A DNA stretch of 64,000 nt from Paenibacillus marchantiae (GCF_028771845.1 NZ_CP118270.1:6014001-6078000); one strand, 5' to 3'; shown: positions 1 to 9,629, numbered from the stretch's first letter. The notes: generated from the sequence alone by a model not told the origin. A program made the numbers and translations.

Positions 1-757
1 ATCTCGGTCTGTGGGCTATCGCCTTGGCGATGGCCACCCGCTGCTGCTCTCCCCCGGACATCTCGAATGGACGGTGCTTGACCCGTTTGGTTAGTCCGAC
101 CAGATCCAGACAATGACCTACCCGGTCCTTCCATTCCGAACGCGGCACGTCCGCCATGCGCAGCGACAGCTCTACATTTTCCCAAGCAGACAACAAGGGC
201 ATAAGCGCATACGCCTGAAAAATAAAACCAATTTCTCTGCGCCGCAAAGCGGTCCGCCGCCGGTCTCCCCAATCTTGAAGAGGCTGGCCGGAGAACAGAA
301 TGTCTCCACTGGATGGCTGATCCAGCCCACCCAGCATATTGAGCAGCGTCGTTTTCCCTGAGCCCGACCGCCCTTTCAACATCACCAGCTGTTGCGGGTT
401 CACTTCCATATCGATGCCTTTGAGCACATGAATAATACGGCTACCCGTCTGGAAACTGCGATGAACATTGCGAACCTCCAGCACAGGTCCTTCATATGGA
501 GGCAACAGATCCTTCTTGGAGGGCTTGGACTTCACTTCAGGTTCAGCTGCTGCAACCGCAACTTCCTCTTGGCTTGTTTCATTGGTTATGTCGTGCGAGT
601 CGATGGATGTATTCTGCGGTTCACTTATGTATGCCGATTCCTCCTGCCCGACTGGTTCCTGCTGCTCCGTGAGTCCGACCGCACTGTCCTCGCCTGACTG
701 GCTCTTGGCAGGTCTGATTTTGGAAAATAAATTCTTCATGCCAGCAATCACGCTCAT
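1..757 (-). CDS. ABC transporter ATP-binding protein, MacB/LolD/YknY type (partial, runs off left edge)
   Basis: Only the first ~252 residues are in the window. The visible part is an ABC ATPase: Walker A GRSGSGKTT near residue 129, a Q-loop FIFQAYALMP, and the signature MSGGEQQRVAIAKA just before the edge. The family (MacB, LolD, YknY) works with an FtsX-like permease in export or envelope signalling; such a permease would be expected beyond the edge. Unusual is a ~90-residue, Glu/Gln/Ser-rich N-terminal extension before the ATPase fold, probably a disordered cytosolic tail. The ATG at 757 touches its AGAAAGG Shine-Dalgarno; an in-frame GTG at 751 has a spacing of 6 and may be the true start. 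A TATAAT-like -10 lies at 825-830 but no convincing -35 was seen. Confidence 0.85.
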   Translation of the reverse strand, partial: MSVIAGMKNLFSKIRPAKSQSGEDSAVGLTEQQEPVGQEESAYISEPQNTSIDSHDITNETSQEEVAVAAAEPEVKSKPSKKDLLPPYEGPVLEVRNVHRSFQTGSRIIHVLKGIDMEVNPQQLVMLKGRSGSGKTTLLNMLGGLDQPSSGDILFSGQPLQDWGDRRRTALRRREIGFIFQAYALMPLLSAWENVELSLRMADVPRSEWKDRVGHCLDLVGLTKRVKHRPFEMSGGEQQRVAIAKAIAHRPR

Positions 758-907
758 CCTTTCTTCATATCCCGTTCACTTCATCAAGACACTAAAAATA
801 GAAATCTATTCCATACTACACTGCATTATAAACGACGGATCACAACTAAAAGTTACAAGCTTTTTACAACGTTCCAGTGAAAAAGTTAATATTTTGATGA
901 ACAAACG

Positions 908-934
908 AAAAAAGCACCCCAAAGTGCGGGATGC
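908..934 (-). terminator. Rho-independent terminator of the pyr operon
   Basis: On the minus strand GCATCCC pairs with GGGGTGC (one G-T pair) around a 7-nt loop, followed by six T. It lies ~95 bp after the pyrE stop and ends the pyrimidine operon. Confidence 0.75.
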
Positions 935-1028
935 CTCTTGAATATTCAATGTATTTGCCTCTATGGCGGCAATCATTACAATTTTGATACCGTTCACAAT
1001 CAAACTGTTCAGTCGGGTGTGAATGATA

Positions 1029-1670
1029 TTATTTACCAAATGAAGAAGGATCTTCACGCCAGGATTTGAGCAGTTCAAAATCACTCTCCTGGATTGTACC
1101 CTCAGCCAAAGCCACATCCATCAGAGCTGTGTAATTGGACAGGGTTTGCAGCGGAATTCCCGCTTCTTCAAAAGCTTTAATGCCTTTGTCGAGCTGATAG
1201 CTGAAAATCGCCAGTACAGCCAATGGAGTCGCCCCGGCTACACGTACTGCTTCAGCGGCTTTGATTGAACTGCCACCTGTCGAGATCAGGTCTTCAATGA
1301 CAACAACCTTCTGCCCCTCAGTGATCAGTCCTTCAATCAGGTTCTCTTTGCCATGTCCTTTGGCTTTATCACGAATGTATGCCATCGGCAGATTCAGCTT
1401 TTGCGCCACCCAGGCAGCATGCGGGATACCCGCGGTTGCTGTACCTGCGATGACTTCTGCATCGGGATATTGATCACGAATGATCGCAGCAAAGGCTTCA
1501 GCAATGTCGTTACGAATCTCGGGATAAGACATCGTTAGACGGTTATCACAATAGATTGGTGATTTGATGCCGGATGTCCAGGTAAATGGCTGCTGCGGAC
1601 GCAGCGCCACCGCTTTAATTTTCAACAGTTGGGAAGCAATATGGTTAGGAATCTCAGTAAGTTCGATCAT
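1029..1670 (-). CDS. pyrE: orotate phosphoribosyltransferase
   Basis: PyrE joins orotate to PRPP to make orotidine 5'-monophosphate, the fifth step of UMP synthesis, in the cytosol. The protein has 213 residues, the usual length. The PRPP-binding motif VVVIEDLISTGGSS sits near residue 120, and the N-terminal half carries the SGIKSPIYCDNR segment typical of PyrE. Its ATG overlaps the pyrF stop by four bases (ATGA), so translation is probably coupled. It is the last gene of the pyr operon and is followed by a terminator. Expression should follow the PyrR attenuator upstream of pyrR. Confidence 0.97.
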   Translation of the reverse strand: MIELTEIPNHIASQLLKIKAVALRPQQPFTWTSGIKSPIYCDNRLTMSYPEIRNDIAEAFAAIIRDQYPDAEVIAGTATAGIPHAAWVAQKLNLPMAYIRDKAKGHGKENLIEGLITEGQKVVVIEDLISTGGSSIKAAEAVRVAGATPLAVLAIFSYQLDKGIKAFEEAGIPLQTLSNYTALMDVALAEGTIQESDFELLKSWREDPSSFGK

Positions 1671-2407
1671 GCGTTTAACATCTCCTTCAAAATGGTTTCT
1701 GCTGCTTCACGTGGATTGGGAGCGCCCGTAATTGGTCTGCCTACAACAATGTAATGGCTGCCTCTGGCAATGGCTTCACCTGGCGTCAGGACACGAGTCT
1801 GGTCTCCGAGGCCACTTCCCGCTGGGCGGATGCCTGGTGTGACCGTGTGAAAATCACTGCCACAGGCTGCGCGGATCGCCGGTACTTCCAACGGGGAAGC
1901 AACGACGCCATCAAGACCTGCCTCATGGGCTAGTCCTGCATAACGGACTACTGCTGCCTCAACGCTTCCCTGGATGCCGATCTCAGCATTCATCGTTTCC
2001 TGGCTGGTACTGGTCAGCTGGGTAACCGCAATAATCTCAGGTCTGCGAAGAGAAGGATCAGCAGCTAGAGCCGCCTCAGCACCTTCACGGGCAGCACGCA
2101 TCATGCTTGTACCTCCAGCTGCATGCACATTGAACATATCCACTCCCAGACGGGTGATGCTTTCAGCACCCCCACGAACCGTGTTTGGAATATCATGCAT
2201 CTTCACGTCAAGGAATACCGAGTACCCCTTCGACTTCAGCTCGCGAATGAAGTCCGGGCCAGCGGCGTAGAACAGCTGCATGCCCACCTTCAGATAACAG
2301 GGAATGCCTTCTAAGGCTTGTACTAATTCCTGAGCCTGCTCCGCTGCGGGATAATCGAGTGCCACCATCAGACGGCCAGCCATTTCGTTGAAATTCGGGT
2401 GATTCAT
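1667..2407 (-). CDS. pyrF: orotidine 5'-phosphate decarboxylase
   Basis: PyrF decarboxylates OMP to UMP, the last step of the pathway. The 246-residue protein has the signature DVKMHDIPNTV with the catalytic Asp/Lys array, an N-terminal LMVALDYP strand, and the phosphate-binding C-terminal part VTPGIRP...VVGRPI. GGAAGGAG lies 8-9 bases before the ATG. In B. subtilis pyrK and pyrD lie between carB and pyrF; here only a 111-bp spacer with a hairpin separates the two. Confidence 0.97.
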   Translation of the reverse strand: MNHPNFNEMAGRLMVALDYPAAEQAQELVQALEGIPCYLKVGMQLFYAAGPDFIRELKSKGYSVFLDVKMHDIPNTVRGGAESITRLGVDMFNVHAAGGTSMMRAAREGAEAALAADPSLRRPEIIAVTQLTSTSQETMNAEIGIQGSVEAAVVRYAGLAHEAGLDGVVASPLEVPAIRAACGSDFHTVTPGIRPAGSGLGDQTRVLTPGEAIARGSHYIVVGRPITGAPNPREAAETILKEMLNA

Positions 2408-2459
2408 ATTCCAGCGCTCCTTCCAAAAGCTTGATTTTTCCGTTTTTGCCCGATATAAA

Positions 2460-2494
2460 GGACATCCCGCCAGCCCGAAGGCTGACTGATGTCC
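2460..2494 (-). terminator. hairpin in the carB-pyrF spacer, possible weak terminator or attenuator
   Basis: GGACATC pairs with GATGTCC and an inner CAGCC pairs with GGCTG around a CGAA/TTCG loop. On the minus strand it is followed by TTTATAT. It could reduce read-through into pyrF-pyrE or protect the mRNA end after processing. No PyrR-binding loop was seen next to it. Confidence 0.45.
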
Positions 2495-2518
2495 TTGATC
2501 AGTGACAAATCGTCTTAT

Positions 2519-5500
2519 TTATTTTACAAGAGCTGGCATAGCCTCAGAGGAGAAGTTGATCGTTTGCAGCATGATCAACAGGGCACGGATCGTATCCAGT
2601 GAAGTCATACATACAATCCCGTTCTCTACCGCCTCACGACGAATACGGAATCCGTCACGCTGCGGGGTTTTGCCTTTGGTCAGCGTATTGAACACAAAGT
2701 TTGCTTCGCCGCTGCGGATCATATCGAGAATGTTCGGCGAACCTTCACTTAATTTGTTCACCGTCGTCACCGGAATGTTCGCTGCTTCAAGCGCAGCTGC
2801 CGTACCTCCGGTAGCCATGATTTTGTATCCCAGTCTATAGAAACCTTCAAGCAGTGGAACAGCTTCCTCTTTGTCTTTGTCCGCTACCGTTACCACGATT
2901 GCTCCGGTGGCCGGGATCTTCATGCCTGCACCGATGAGACCTTTGAACAACGCTTTAGCGTAATTCGGGTCACGACCCATAACCTCACCTGTGGATTTCA
3001 TCTCAGGTCCAAGCGTTGGTTCCACACGACGCAGCTTCGCGAAGGAGAAGACCGGAACTTTTACGGAAACATGATCCGATTCAGGCCACAGACCGTCGAC
3101 ATATCCGAGGTCTTTCAGCTTCACGCCCAGAATGGCTTGTGTTGCCAGGTTCGCCATCGGAATGTTAGTTACTTTGCTCAGGAAAGGTACTGTACGGGAT
3201 GAACGCGGGTTCACCTCGATGATGTACACTTGACCCTTATGGATAACAAACTGGATGTTAACCAAACCGATCGTTTTCAGTTCTTTTGCAATCTTGATTG
3301 TAATCTCTACAATTTTCTCTTTGAGATCCTGGGACAGGTGCTGTGGCGGATAAACCGCGATGGAATCACCGGAGTGAACCCCTGCGCGCTCGATATGCTC
3401 CATGATACCCGGAATCAATACCGTTTCACCATCACAGATCGCGTCAACCTCGACCTCTTTACCCATCATGTAACGGTCGATCAGGACCGGATGCTCCGGG
3501 TTGATTTTAACCGCCTGTTCCATATATGTCAGCAATTCTGCATCGGAGTATACAATCTCCATCGCACGACCGCCGAGTACATAGGAAGGGCGAACCAGTA
3601 CCGGGTAACCCAGACTTTGAGCCGTTTCAACCGCATCATCTACCGAAATGACTGTTTTTCCTTTTGGTTGTGCAATTTCCAGACGGGAGAGCAAACGCTC
3701 GAACTTCTTGCGATCCTCTGCCTCATCAATGTTTTCCAGATCTGTTCCGAGAATCGTTACACCAGCGGCACGTAGTGGTGCTGCCAGGTTGATTGCTGTT
3801 TGACCACCAAACTGTACGATAACACCTACCGGCTGTTCCTGTTCGATAACGTTCATTACATCTTCGAAGAACAGGGGTTCAAAGTACAAGCGATCCGATG
3901 TATTAAAGTCCGTAGACACCGTCTCCGGGTTGTTATTGATGATAACTGCTTCATAGCCTGCTTTTTGCAGAGCCCATACCGCGTGTACTGTGGAGTAGTC
4001 AAACTCAATCCCTTGACCGATCCGGATTGGACCAGAACCAAGTACGACTACTTTTTTCTTATCTGAAGGAATGACTTCATTCTCAGTTTCGTAAGTAGAG
4101 TAGTAATATGGCGTTGTTGCTTCAAACTCAGCTGCACATGTATCTACCATTTTGTAGACTGGGCGAAGGTTTTCCTCTTCACGACGTGCTCTGATTTCAG
4201 CTTCTTTCGTCAGCGTACCTCCTGGTTGACCTTCAGCCCGCAGCTCAGCAATGGCACGGTCTGTGAAGCCAAGACGCTTCGCTTGATACAAGGTTTCGGA
4301 GGACAATTCGGATTCCTCACGAATGCGATCTTCGAAGCTGATCAGCCCTTCGAGTTTATCCAGGAACCACCAGTCAATCTTCGTCAGATCTTGAAGCTGT
4401 TGCAATGTATACCCTCTGCGGAATGCTTCAGCGATCAGGAAGATACGCTCATCGTCGGCTTTGACCAGACGCTCGTTCAGCGTTGCTTCATCCAGGGTTT
4501 CGGCATCTTTCAGATACAGACGGTGTACGCCGATTTCCAGGGAACGAACAGCTTTATGAATTGACTCTTCGAATGTACGGCCAATCGCCATAACTTCGCC
4601 TGTCGCTTTCATCTGTGTACCCAGTTTGCGGTTCGCTGAGATAAACTTGTCAAACGGCCAGCGTGGGATTTTGCTCACGATATAGTCCAGTGTTGGCTCA
4701 AAGCATGCATATGTTTGGCCCGTTACCGGATTCACGATTTCGTCCAGTGTGTAACCCATGGCAATTTTGGCAGCCATCTTAGCAATCGGATAGCCCGTTG
4801 CTTTGGAAGCTAGTGCCGAAGAACGGCTTACCCGTGGGTTAACTTCGATAACATAGTATTGGAAGCTGTGCGGATCAAGCGCAAACTGTACGTTACATCC
4901 ACCTTCGATGTTGAGGGCACGGATGATTTTCAGGGAAGCTGAGCGCAGCATTTGATATTCACGGTCAGACAGCGTCTGGCTTGGCGCCACAACGATACTG
5001 TCACCTGTATGAACACCTACCGGGTCAAAGTTTTCCATGTTGCAGACTACGATACAGTTATCGTTCTTGTCACGCATAACCTCATACTCGACTTCTTTCA
5101 TGCCAGCAATGCTTTTCTCCACCAGACATTGCCCTATCGGGCTGTAACGAATTCCTGCTGCTACGGTTTCGCGCAGTTCTTCTTCGTTCGCACAGATTCC
5201 GCCGCCTGTTCCACCAAGCGTGTAGGCTGGACGGACGATGATTGGATAACCAATCTCATTCGCAAAATCAAGTGATTCCTCAAGTGTTGTTACGATTACA
5301 CTCTCGGGTACAGGCTGTTCCAGTTCACGCATCAGATCACGGAACAAATCACGATCTTCCGCTTTCTCAATGGATGTGAGCTGTGTTCCGAGTAGTTTGA
5401 CATTCTCACGCTCAAGGACGCCAGCACGTGCCAGTTCCACAGCCATGTTCAGACCCGTTTGACCGCCAAGGGTTGGCAGCAAACCGTCTGGACGTTCCTG

Positions 5501-5737
5501 ACGAATGATTTGCGTTACAAAATCCAGTGTAATCGGTTCAATGTACACTTTATCAGCCATGTTGGTATCCGTCATAATCGTAGCCGGGTTGCTGTTGATG
5601 AGTACAACTTCCACGCCTTCTTCTTTCAGTGCCTGGCATGCTTGTGTACCGGCATAGTCGAACTCGGCCGCTTGACCGATGACGATTGGACCTGAACCAA
5701 TCACCAGGATTTTTTTGAGATCTTTGTTAATCGGCAT
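2519..5737 (-). CDS. carB: carbamoyl-phosphate synthase, large subunit
   Basis: CarB makes carbamoyl phosphate from bicarbonate, ammonia delivered by CarA, and two ATP. Its 1072 residues show the expected duplicated ATP-grasp architecture: the first half starts KKILVIGSGPIVIGQAAEFD and the second half KKVVVLGSGPIRIGQGIEFD near residue 555. The C-terminal ~140 residues (VTVADKDKEEAVPLLEGFYRLGY onwards in two parts) form the MGS-like allosteric domain. The ATG lies one base after the carA stop with AAAGGAG inside the end of carA, so the two subunits are probably translated together. This is the only carbamoyl-phosphate synthase in the window, so whether it also serves arginine synthesis cannot be told. 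Confidence 0.97.
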   Translation of the reverse strand: MPINKDLKKILVIGSGPIVIGQAAEFDYAGTQACQALKEEGVEVVLINSNPATIMTDTNMADKVYIEPITLDFVTQIIRQERPDGLLPTLGGQTGLNMAVELARAGVLERENVKLLGTQLTSIEKAEDRDLFRDLMRELEQPVPESVIVTTLEESLDFANEIGYPIIVRPAYTLGGTGGGICANEEELRETVAAGIRYSPIGQCLVEKSIAGMKEVEYEVMRDKNDNCIVVCNMENFDPVGVHTGDSIVVAPSQTLSDREYQMLRSASLKIIRALNIEGGCNVQFALDPHSFQYYVIEVNPRVSRSSALASKATGYPIAKMAAKIAMGYTLDEIVNPVTGQTYACFEPTLDYIVSKIPRWPFDKFISANRKLGTQMKATGEVMAIGRTFEESIHKAVRSLEIGVHRLYLKDAETLDEATLNERLVKADDERIFLIAEAFRRGYTLQQLQDLTKIDWWFLDKLEGLISFEDRIREESELSSETLYQAKRLGFTDRAIAELRAEGQPGGTLTKEAEIRARREEENLRPVYKMVDTCAAEFEATTPYYYSTYETENEVIPSDKKKVVVLGSGPIRIGQGIEFDYSTVHAVWALQKAGYEAVIINNNPETVSTDFNTSDRLYFEPLFFEDVMNVIEQEQPVGVIVQFGGQTAINLAAPLRAAGVTILGTDLENIDEAEDRKKFERLLSRLEIAQPKGKTVISVDDAVETAQSLGYPVLVRPSYVLGGRAMEIVYSDAELLTYMEQAVKINPEHPVLIDRYMMGKEVEVDAICDGETVLIPGIMEHIERAGVHSGDSIAVYPPQHLSQDLKEKIVEITIKIAKELKTIGLVNIQFVIHKGQVYIIEVNPRSSRTVPFLSKVTNIPMANLATQAILGVKLKDLGYVDGLWPESDHVSVKVPVFSFAKLRRVEPTLGPEMKSTGEVMGRDPNYAKALFKGLIGAGMKIPATGAIVVTVADKDKEEAVPLLEGFYRLGYKIMATGGTAAALEAANIPVTTVNKLSEGSPNILDMIRSGEANFVFNTLTKGKTPQRDGFRIRREAVENGIVCMTSLDTIRALLIMLQTINFSSEAMPALVK

Positions 5738-5738
5738 G

Positions 5739-6881
5739 TTATTGTGCTCCTTTCACTGCGGCTGCCAATACGGCTTGACGCGGCTGTTGCGGGTGAGTAA
5801 TCTTGTGCTCCCGAATCATCTCGATGAAGCGGTCAAACAGATAGCTGTTATCATATGGTCCTGGCGCTGCTTCCGGGTGATACTGAACGGAAAACGCCGG
5901 GAATGTTTTATGTTTCAGACCTTCAATGGTCTTATCATTATTGTTGATATGTGTCACTTCAAGCTCCGTATTTTTCACGGATTCTTCGTTTACGGTGTAA
6001 CCGTGGTTCTGGGATGTGATGAAGCAACGTCCGCTCTCCAGTTCTTTAACCGGGTGGTTTCCGCCGCGGTGTCCAAACTTGAGTTTCTCTGTATCGGCTC
6101 CTGCCGCAAGTGCGAACAGTTGGTGCCCCAGGCAGATTCCGAAGATCGGATATTCGCCGAGCAGTTCACTGATCATTTTAACCGCGTGAGGAACGTCTTT
6201 CGGGTCCCCAGGGCCGTTGGACAGCTGGATGCCATCCGGGTTCATGCGGCGGATTTCGTCCGCTGTTACATCATGCGGAACTACGACAACGTCACAGTTA
6301 CGTTTGCTGAGTTCACGCAAAATCCCTGTTTTTGCACCGTAGTCAACCAATACAATGCGTTCAGCCGTTCCCGGGCTGTTGTATACATGTTGAGTAGAAG
6401 TCATAGGAACCTGGTTACGCAGCTCAGCGATGCTGGTGTCTCCCATCATCTCCAGCAACTCTTCCACAGGTTTCGATCCTGTTGTGAGAATTCCTTTCAT
6501 TGTGCCGTGGTGACGAATCCGGCGAGTCAGCATCCGTGTATCAATCTCGCTGATTCCTACGATGCCATACTCTTTAAGCAAATCGTCTACGCTGTATTCT
6601 GCACGCCAGTTACTTGGTGTCGGCTCATGACGACGTACCACAAAACCATGTACGAATGGACGAATCGACTCGAAGTCGTCACGCGTAATGCCGTAGTTAC
6701 CAATCAGTGGGTACGTCATGGTTACGATTTGACCGCAATAAGAAGGATCCGAAAGCACCTCTTGATAGCCTGTAATTCCCGTATTAAAAACGACCTCACC
6801 TGTTGTTTCACCTTCAGCACCGAATGCTTTCCCGGTGAACAGTGTGCCGTCTTCCAACAATAATCTTGCCTGTGCCTGCAT
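5739..6881 (-). CDS. carA: carbamoyl-phosphate synthase, small (glutaminase) subunit
   Basis: CarA hydrolyses glutamine and channels ammonia to CarB. The 380-residue protein ends in a class I glutamine amidotransferase domain with the nucleophile motif GICLGHQLFALA and the downstream HPEAAPGP catalytic His-Glu. The N-terminal half holds the CarA-specific segment VVFNTGITGYQEVLSDPSY. GAGGAGTG precedes the ATG. A 402-bp gap separates it from pyrC upstream, filled by the large palindrome at 6910-7119. Confidence 0.97.
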   Translation of the reverse strand: MQAQARLLLEDGTLFTGKAFGAEGETTGEVVFNTGITGYQEVLSDPSYCGQIVTMTYPLIGNYGITRDDFESIRPFVHGFVVRRHEPTPSNWRAEYSVDDLLKEYGIVGISEIDTRMLTRRIRHHGTMKGILTTGSKPVEELLEMMGDTSIAELRNQVPMTSTQHVYNSPGTAERIVLVDYGAKTGILRELSKRNCDVVVVPHDVTADEIRRMNPDGIQLSNGPGDPKDVPHAVKMISELLGEYPIFGICLGHQLFALAAGADTEKLKFGHRGGNHPVKELESGRCFITSQNHGYTVNEESVKNTELEVTHINNNDKTIEGLKHKTFPAFSVQYHPEAAPGPYDNSYLFDRFIEMIREHKITHPQQPRQAVLAAAVKGAQ

Positions 6882-6909
6882 CCCATTTCACTCCTCTGTG
6901 TTTATCAAC

Positions 6910-7119
6910 GTTGAATACTTTGAGTTGAACATGGGGGACGTTACGTTTGGTGCGGCTCCGTGGGCAGAAAACCCTTTGATCGCTGTTATCTCCGGATTAC
7001 TTTGATCCCATTCTTCAAATGGAGTAATCCGGTGATAAAGGCGAACGCTTTGCTTCTTCGGGTTCTTTCTGCCCACTCCACAGTTACGTTGGTGTCCATG
7101 TTCAAAAGCATTATTCAAC
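6910..7119. repeat. 210-bp imperfect palindrome inside the pyr operon
   Basis: The two halves are inverted copies over almost their whole length. Outer arms GTTGAATA (6910) and TATTCAAC (7119), then TTGAACATGG (6925-6934) with CCATGTTCAA (7096-7105), GTGGGCAGAAA (6960) with TTTCTGCCCAC (ending 7076), and an inner CCGGATTACT with AGTAATCCGG near the centre. RNA from either strand would fold into one long hairpin. It lies in the pyrC-carA spacer. It could be a MITE-like or extragenic repeat, or an RNA-processing or attenuation element. No clear target-site duplication flanks it. Confidence 0.8.
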
Positions 7120-7283
7120 TTTTCTTTGTTTCGTATGTTTGACTCTCGGCATGGTCTGCCTTGAGTTAGTTGTAAAGATGTTATTGGTGTATAGGTTGTA
7201 GATTTAGAGTTATAAAGCCTTGTTGTTTTAAAAGAATTAAAGAGGAAAAGCTTATTGATTTATTGATCTAATAAGTTACTGAT
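7120..7283. other. AT-rich part of the pyrC-carA spacer
   Basis: The remainder of this 402-bp gap is AT-rich, with several imperfect TTATTGAT/ACTGATTTACTG-like repeats close to the pyrC stop. I see no gene, no clear terminator and no PyrR-binding loop in it. Confidence 0.5.
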
Positions 7284-8588
7284 TTACTGTTGTACCGTGT
7301 TATTCCACACGCTTTTGCCATCCACCCATGTCTGTACCGGCCATCCTTTTAGCTTCCAGCCTGTGAATGGTGTGTTTCTTCCTTTGGTAGCAAAAGTTGC
7401 TGGATCAACCGCTTTTTCCTCGTTCAGGTCAATCATCGTGATATCCGCTGGTGCTCCCTCTTCCAGCTTGCCAGTATCCAGTCGGAATACCCGTGCCGGA
7501 TCTGCTGTCATGCGTTTCACGAGGAAGTCCAGGCTCCAAAGCCCTGTTTCCACAAACTTCGTGTACAACAGCGGGAAAGCCGTCTCGAATCCAACGATAC
7601 CGAACGGTGCCAGCTCCATACCTTTTGCTTTCTCTTCTTCGCTATGCGGCGCGTGATCGGTAACGATCATATCCAGCGTTCCGTCCAGCAAACCTTCGAT
7701 ACAAGCTTGCACGTCGCGTGGTGAGCGTAGGGGCGGGTTCATCTTCCAGTTGGCATCCATACCTGGGATATCCTCATCCGACAATACCAGATGGTGCGGA
7801 CATACCTCAGCAGTTACTTTAATACCGATGGACTTCGCCAGGCGAATCAAGCGAACCGACTGCTCCGTACTTACGTGGCAGACGTGGTAGTGAACTCCCG
7901 TTGCTTCTGCAAGCAGGATATCACGGCCTACGTGGATGGCCTCGGATTCATTAGGGATACCTTTGATACCATGACGCTTCGAAAACTCGCCTTCTGTCAC
8001 ATATCCGCCAACTACCAATGAGTCGTCTTCGCAGTGAGCGATGACTGGCATATCCATACTTGCTGCGAGGCTCATAGCATCTTTCATCATTTGAGCGTTT
8101 TGTACGCCCACCCCATCATCCGTGAATCCAATCGCACCCGCTTCTTTCAATGCGGCGAAATCCGTAAGTTCACGTCCAAGCTCGTTCTTCGTAATAGCTG
8201 CATAAGGCAGTACTTTAACCAGGTCGGCTTCTTTGGCTTTATCCAAAACCAACTTAACGACATCTGCGCTGTCGGTTACCGGTCTTGTGTTTGGCATACA
8301 TGCAATCGTTGTAAAACCACCTTGTGCTGCCGAACGGGCACCCGTCTCGATCGTCTCTTTATGCTCGAATCCAGGTTCACGCAGATGCACGTGCATATCA
8401 ATCAAACCGGGAATGACCAGTTTGCCTGAAGCATCGGTTACGCTATGCGCTGATTGCTCTACTTTCAGTACCGCTTCGTCTTCCACTCCAGCGATCTTTT
8501 GAATTTTTCCTTCATCTATAATGATCGTTTTCCGTTCAAGTTCCCCTTGATGATTCAAGATGTTCGCGTTCTTTATAATCTGTAGCAT
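7284..8588 (-). CDS. pyrC: dihydroorotase
   Basis: PyrC cyclises N-carbamoyl-aspartate to dihydroorotate, using a binuclear zinc site. The 434-residue protein is a class I dihydroorotase: metal motif DMHVHLREPG near residue 60, the following KETIETGA, histidines in AHCEDD and HYHVCHVS, and the catalytic DHAPH near residue 305. The reading frame is open 24 codons further upstream. The ATG at 8588 (MLQIIKNANIL) is chosen because GGAGGG lies 7 bases before it and it matches the family N-terminus. Confidence 0.95.
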   Translation of the reverse strand: MLQIIKNANILNHQGELERKTIIIDEGKIQKIAGVEDEAVLKVEQSAHSVTDASGKLVIPGLIDMHVHLREPGFEHKETIETGARSAAQGGFTTIACMPNTRPVTDSADVVKLVLDKAKEADLVKVLPYAAITKNELGRELTDFAALKEAGAIGFTDDGVGVQNAQMMKDAMSLAASMDMPVIAHCEDDSLVVGGYVTEGEFSKRHGIKGIPNESEAIHVGRDILLAEATGVHYHVCHVSTEQSVRLIRLAKSIGIKVTAEVCPHHLVLSDEDIPGMDANWKMNPPLRSPRDVQACIEGLLDGTLDMIVTDHAPHSEEEKAKGMELAPFGIVGFETAFPLLYTKFVETGLWSLDFLVKRMTADPARVFRLDTGKLEEGAPADITMIDLNEEKAVDPATFATKGRNTPFTGWKLKGWPVQTWVDGKSVWNNTVQQ

Positions 8589-8714
8589 AATTGCCCTCCG
8601 CTTCGGTTCTGTCCGACTTGCCAGACAAGCCGGGTGATTTTCTTTATCGTGTACCCTCACATTGCTCTATAAGAACTTCCGTCCCGTCAGCCTATGACCC
8701 ACAGCCAGACCCTG

Positions 8715-9629
8715 TTACAGTTTCATCGCACGTTCCATGACCGCCATGCGGATTGGAACACCGTTTGCCATCTGCGGGAAGATCCGCGATGCTGCGCTCT
8801 CCACTACCGCGTCATCTACCTCGACATTTCGGTTCACAGGAGCAGGGTGCATAATGATTGTGCTTGGTTTCAGGCGTGATGCCCGTTCTTCCGTCAATCC
8901 GTAGTGTTCGCGATAATCCTCAGCCGAAGTAATCAGGCCATGTTTATGACGTTCCAGTTGAACTCGGAGCATCATGACTACATCCGCATCGAGTGCTTCT
9001 TCCAGACCTACATAAGGCGCGTGTTCTGCGAGCTCCGGTGCCTGCATCGTTTGCGGTGCGCAGAAGCGCACATCCGCACCAAACTTTTGCAGTGCCCACA
9101 GATTGGAGCGAGCTACCCGGCTATGCAGGATGTCTCCGATGATCGACACACGCAAACCTTTCAGCTCACCGAAAGCCTTCCGCATCGTGTAGAGATCCAA
9201 CAACGCCTGGGTAGGGTGCTCGTTATTTCCGTCTCCGGCATTCACTAGTGGAACATTCACTTTCTGAGCCAGTTGTTGCAGAACACCCGAAGGTTTCAAC
9301 CGAATCACTCCTGCGTCAATGCCCATGGACTCCAGTGTGCGTACCGTATCATAGATGGATTCACCTTTCTCCACGCTTGATGCAGCCGCCGTGAAGTTCA
9401 GTACTTGTGCACCCAGACGTTTTTCTGCCATCTCAAATGAGAAGCGAGTACGCGTGCTGTTCTCGAAGAACATGTTGGCTACGAAGTGGGATTCCAGTAC
9501 AGGAACCAGTTTCTCCTTCTGCGCTTCCCAGTGTGCTGCTCTGTTCAGAATGGAGTCGATCTCATCGCGGCTAAGGTTCTTAAGGCCAAGCAAGCTCCGG
9601 TCCTTCAATGCTGGTTGTGTAATCATCAT
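8715..9629 (-). CDS. pyrB: aspartate carbamoyltransferase catalytic subunit
   Basis: PyrB condenses carbamoyl phosphate with aspartate, the committed step of pyrimidine synthesis. The 304-residue chain has the carbamoyl-phosphate motif FENSTRTRFSFEMAEKRLGA, the HPTQALLDLYTM segment, and an aspartate-binding domain with MMLRVQLER. No regulatory chain PyrI is nearby, as in Bacillus, where control is transcriptional through PyrR. The start (two ATGs in tandem) overlaps the pyrR stop by four bases, leaving no room for the pyrP gene or the second attenuator found at this point in B. subtilis. Confidence 0.97.
   Translation of the reverse strand: MMITQPALKDRSLLGLKNLSRDEIDSILNRAAHWEAQKEKLVPVLESHFVANMFFENSTRTRFSFEMAEKRLGAQVLNFTAAASSVEKGESIYDTVRTLESMGIDAGVIRLKPSGVLQQLAQKVNVPLVNAGDGNNEHPTQALLDLYTMRKAFGELKGLRVSIIGDILHSRVARSNLWALQKFGADVRFCAPQTMQAPELAEHAPYVGLEEALDADVVMMLRVQLERHKHGLITSAEDYREHYGLTEERASRLKPSTIIMHPAPVNRNVEVDDAVVESAASRIFPQMANGVPIRMAVMERAMKL

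Noticed and set aside
806..1117. 103-codon minus-strand frame overlapping the pyrE end
   Set aside because: It runs through the operon terminator, overlaps pyrE in another frame and has no start signals.
5679..6863. 394-codon plus-strand frame opposite carA
   Set aside because: It is the antisense of a clear carA, is Cys/Phe/His-rich without domain character and has no ribosome binding site.
6888..7118. 76-codon minus-strand frame in the pyrC-carA spacer
   Set aside because: It coincides with the 210-bp palindrome, has no Shine-Dalgarno and no recognisable protein character.
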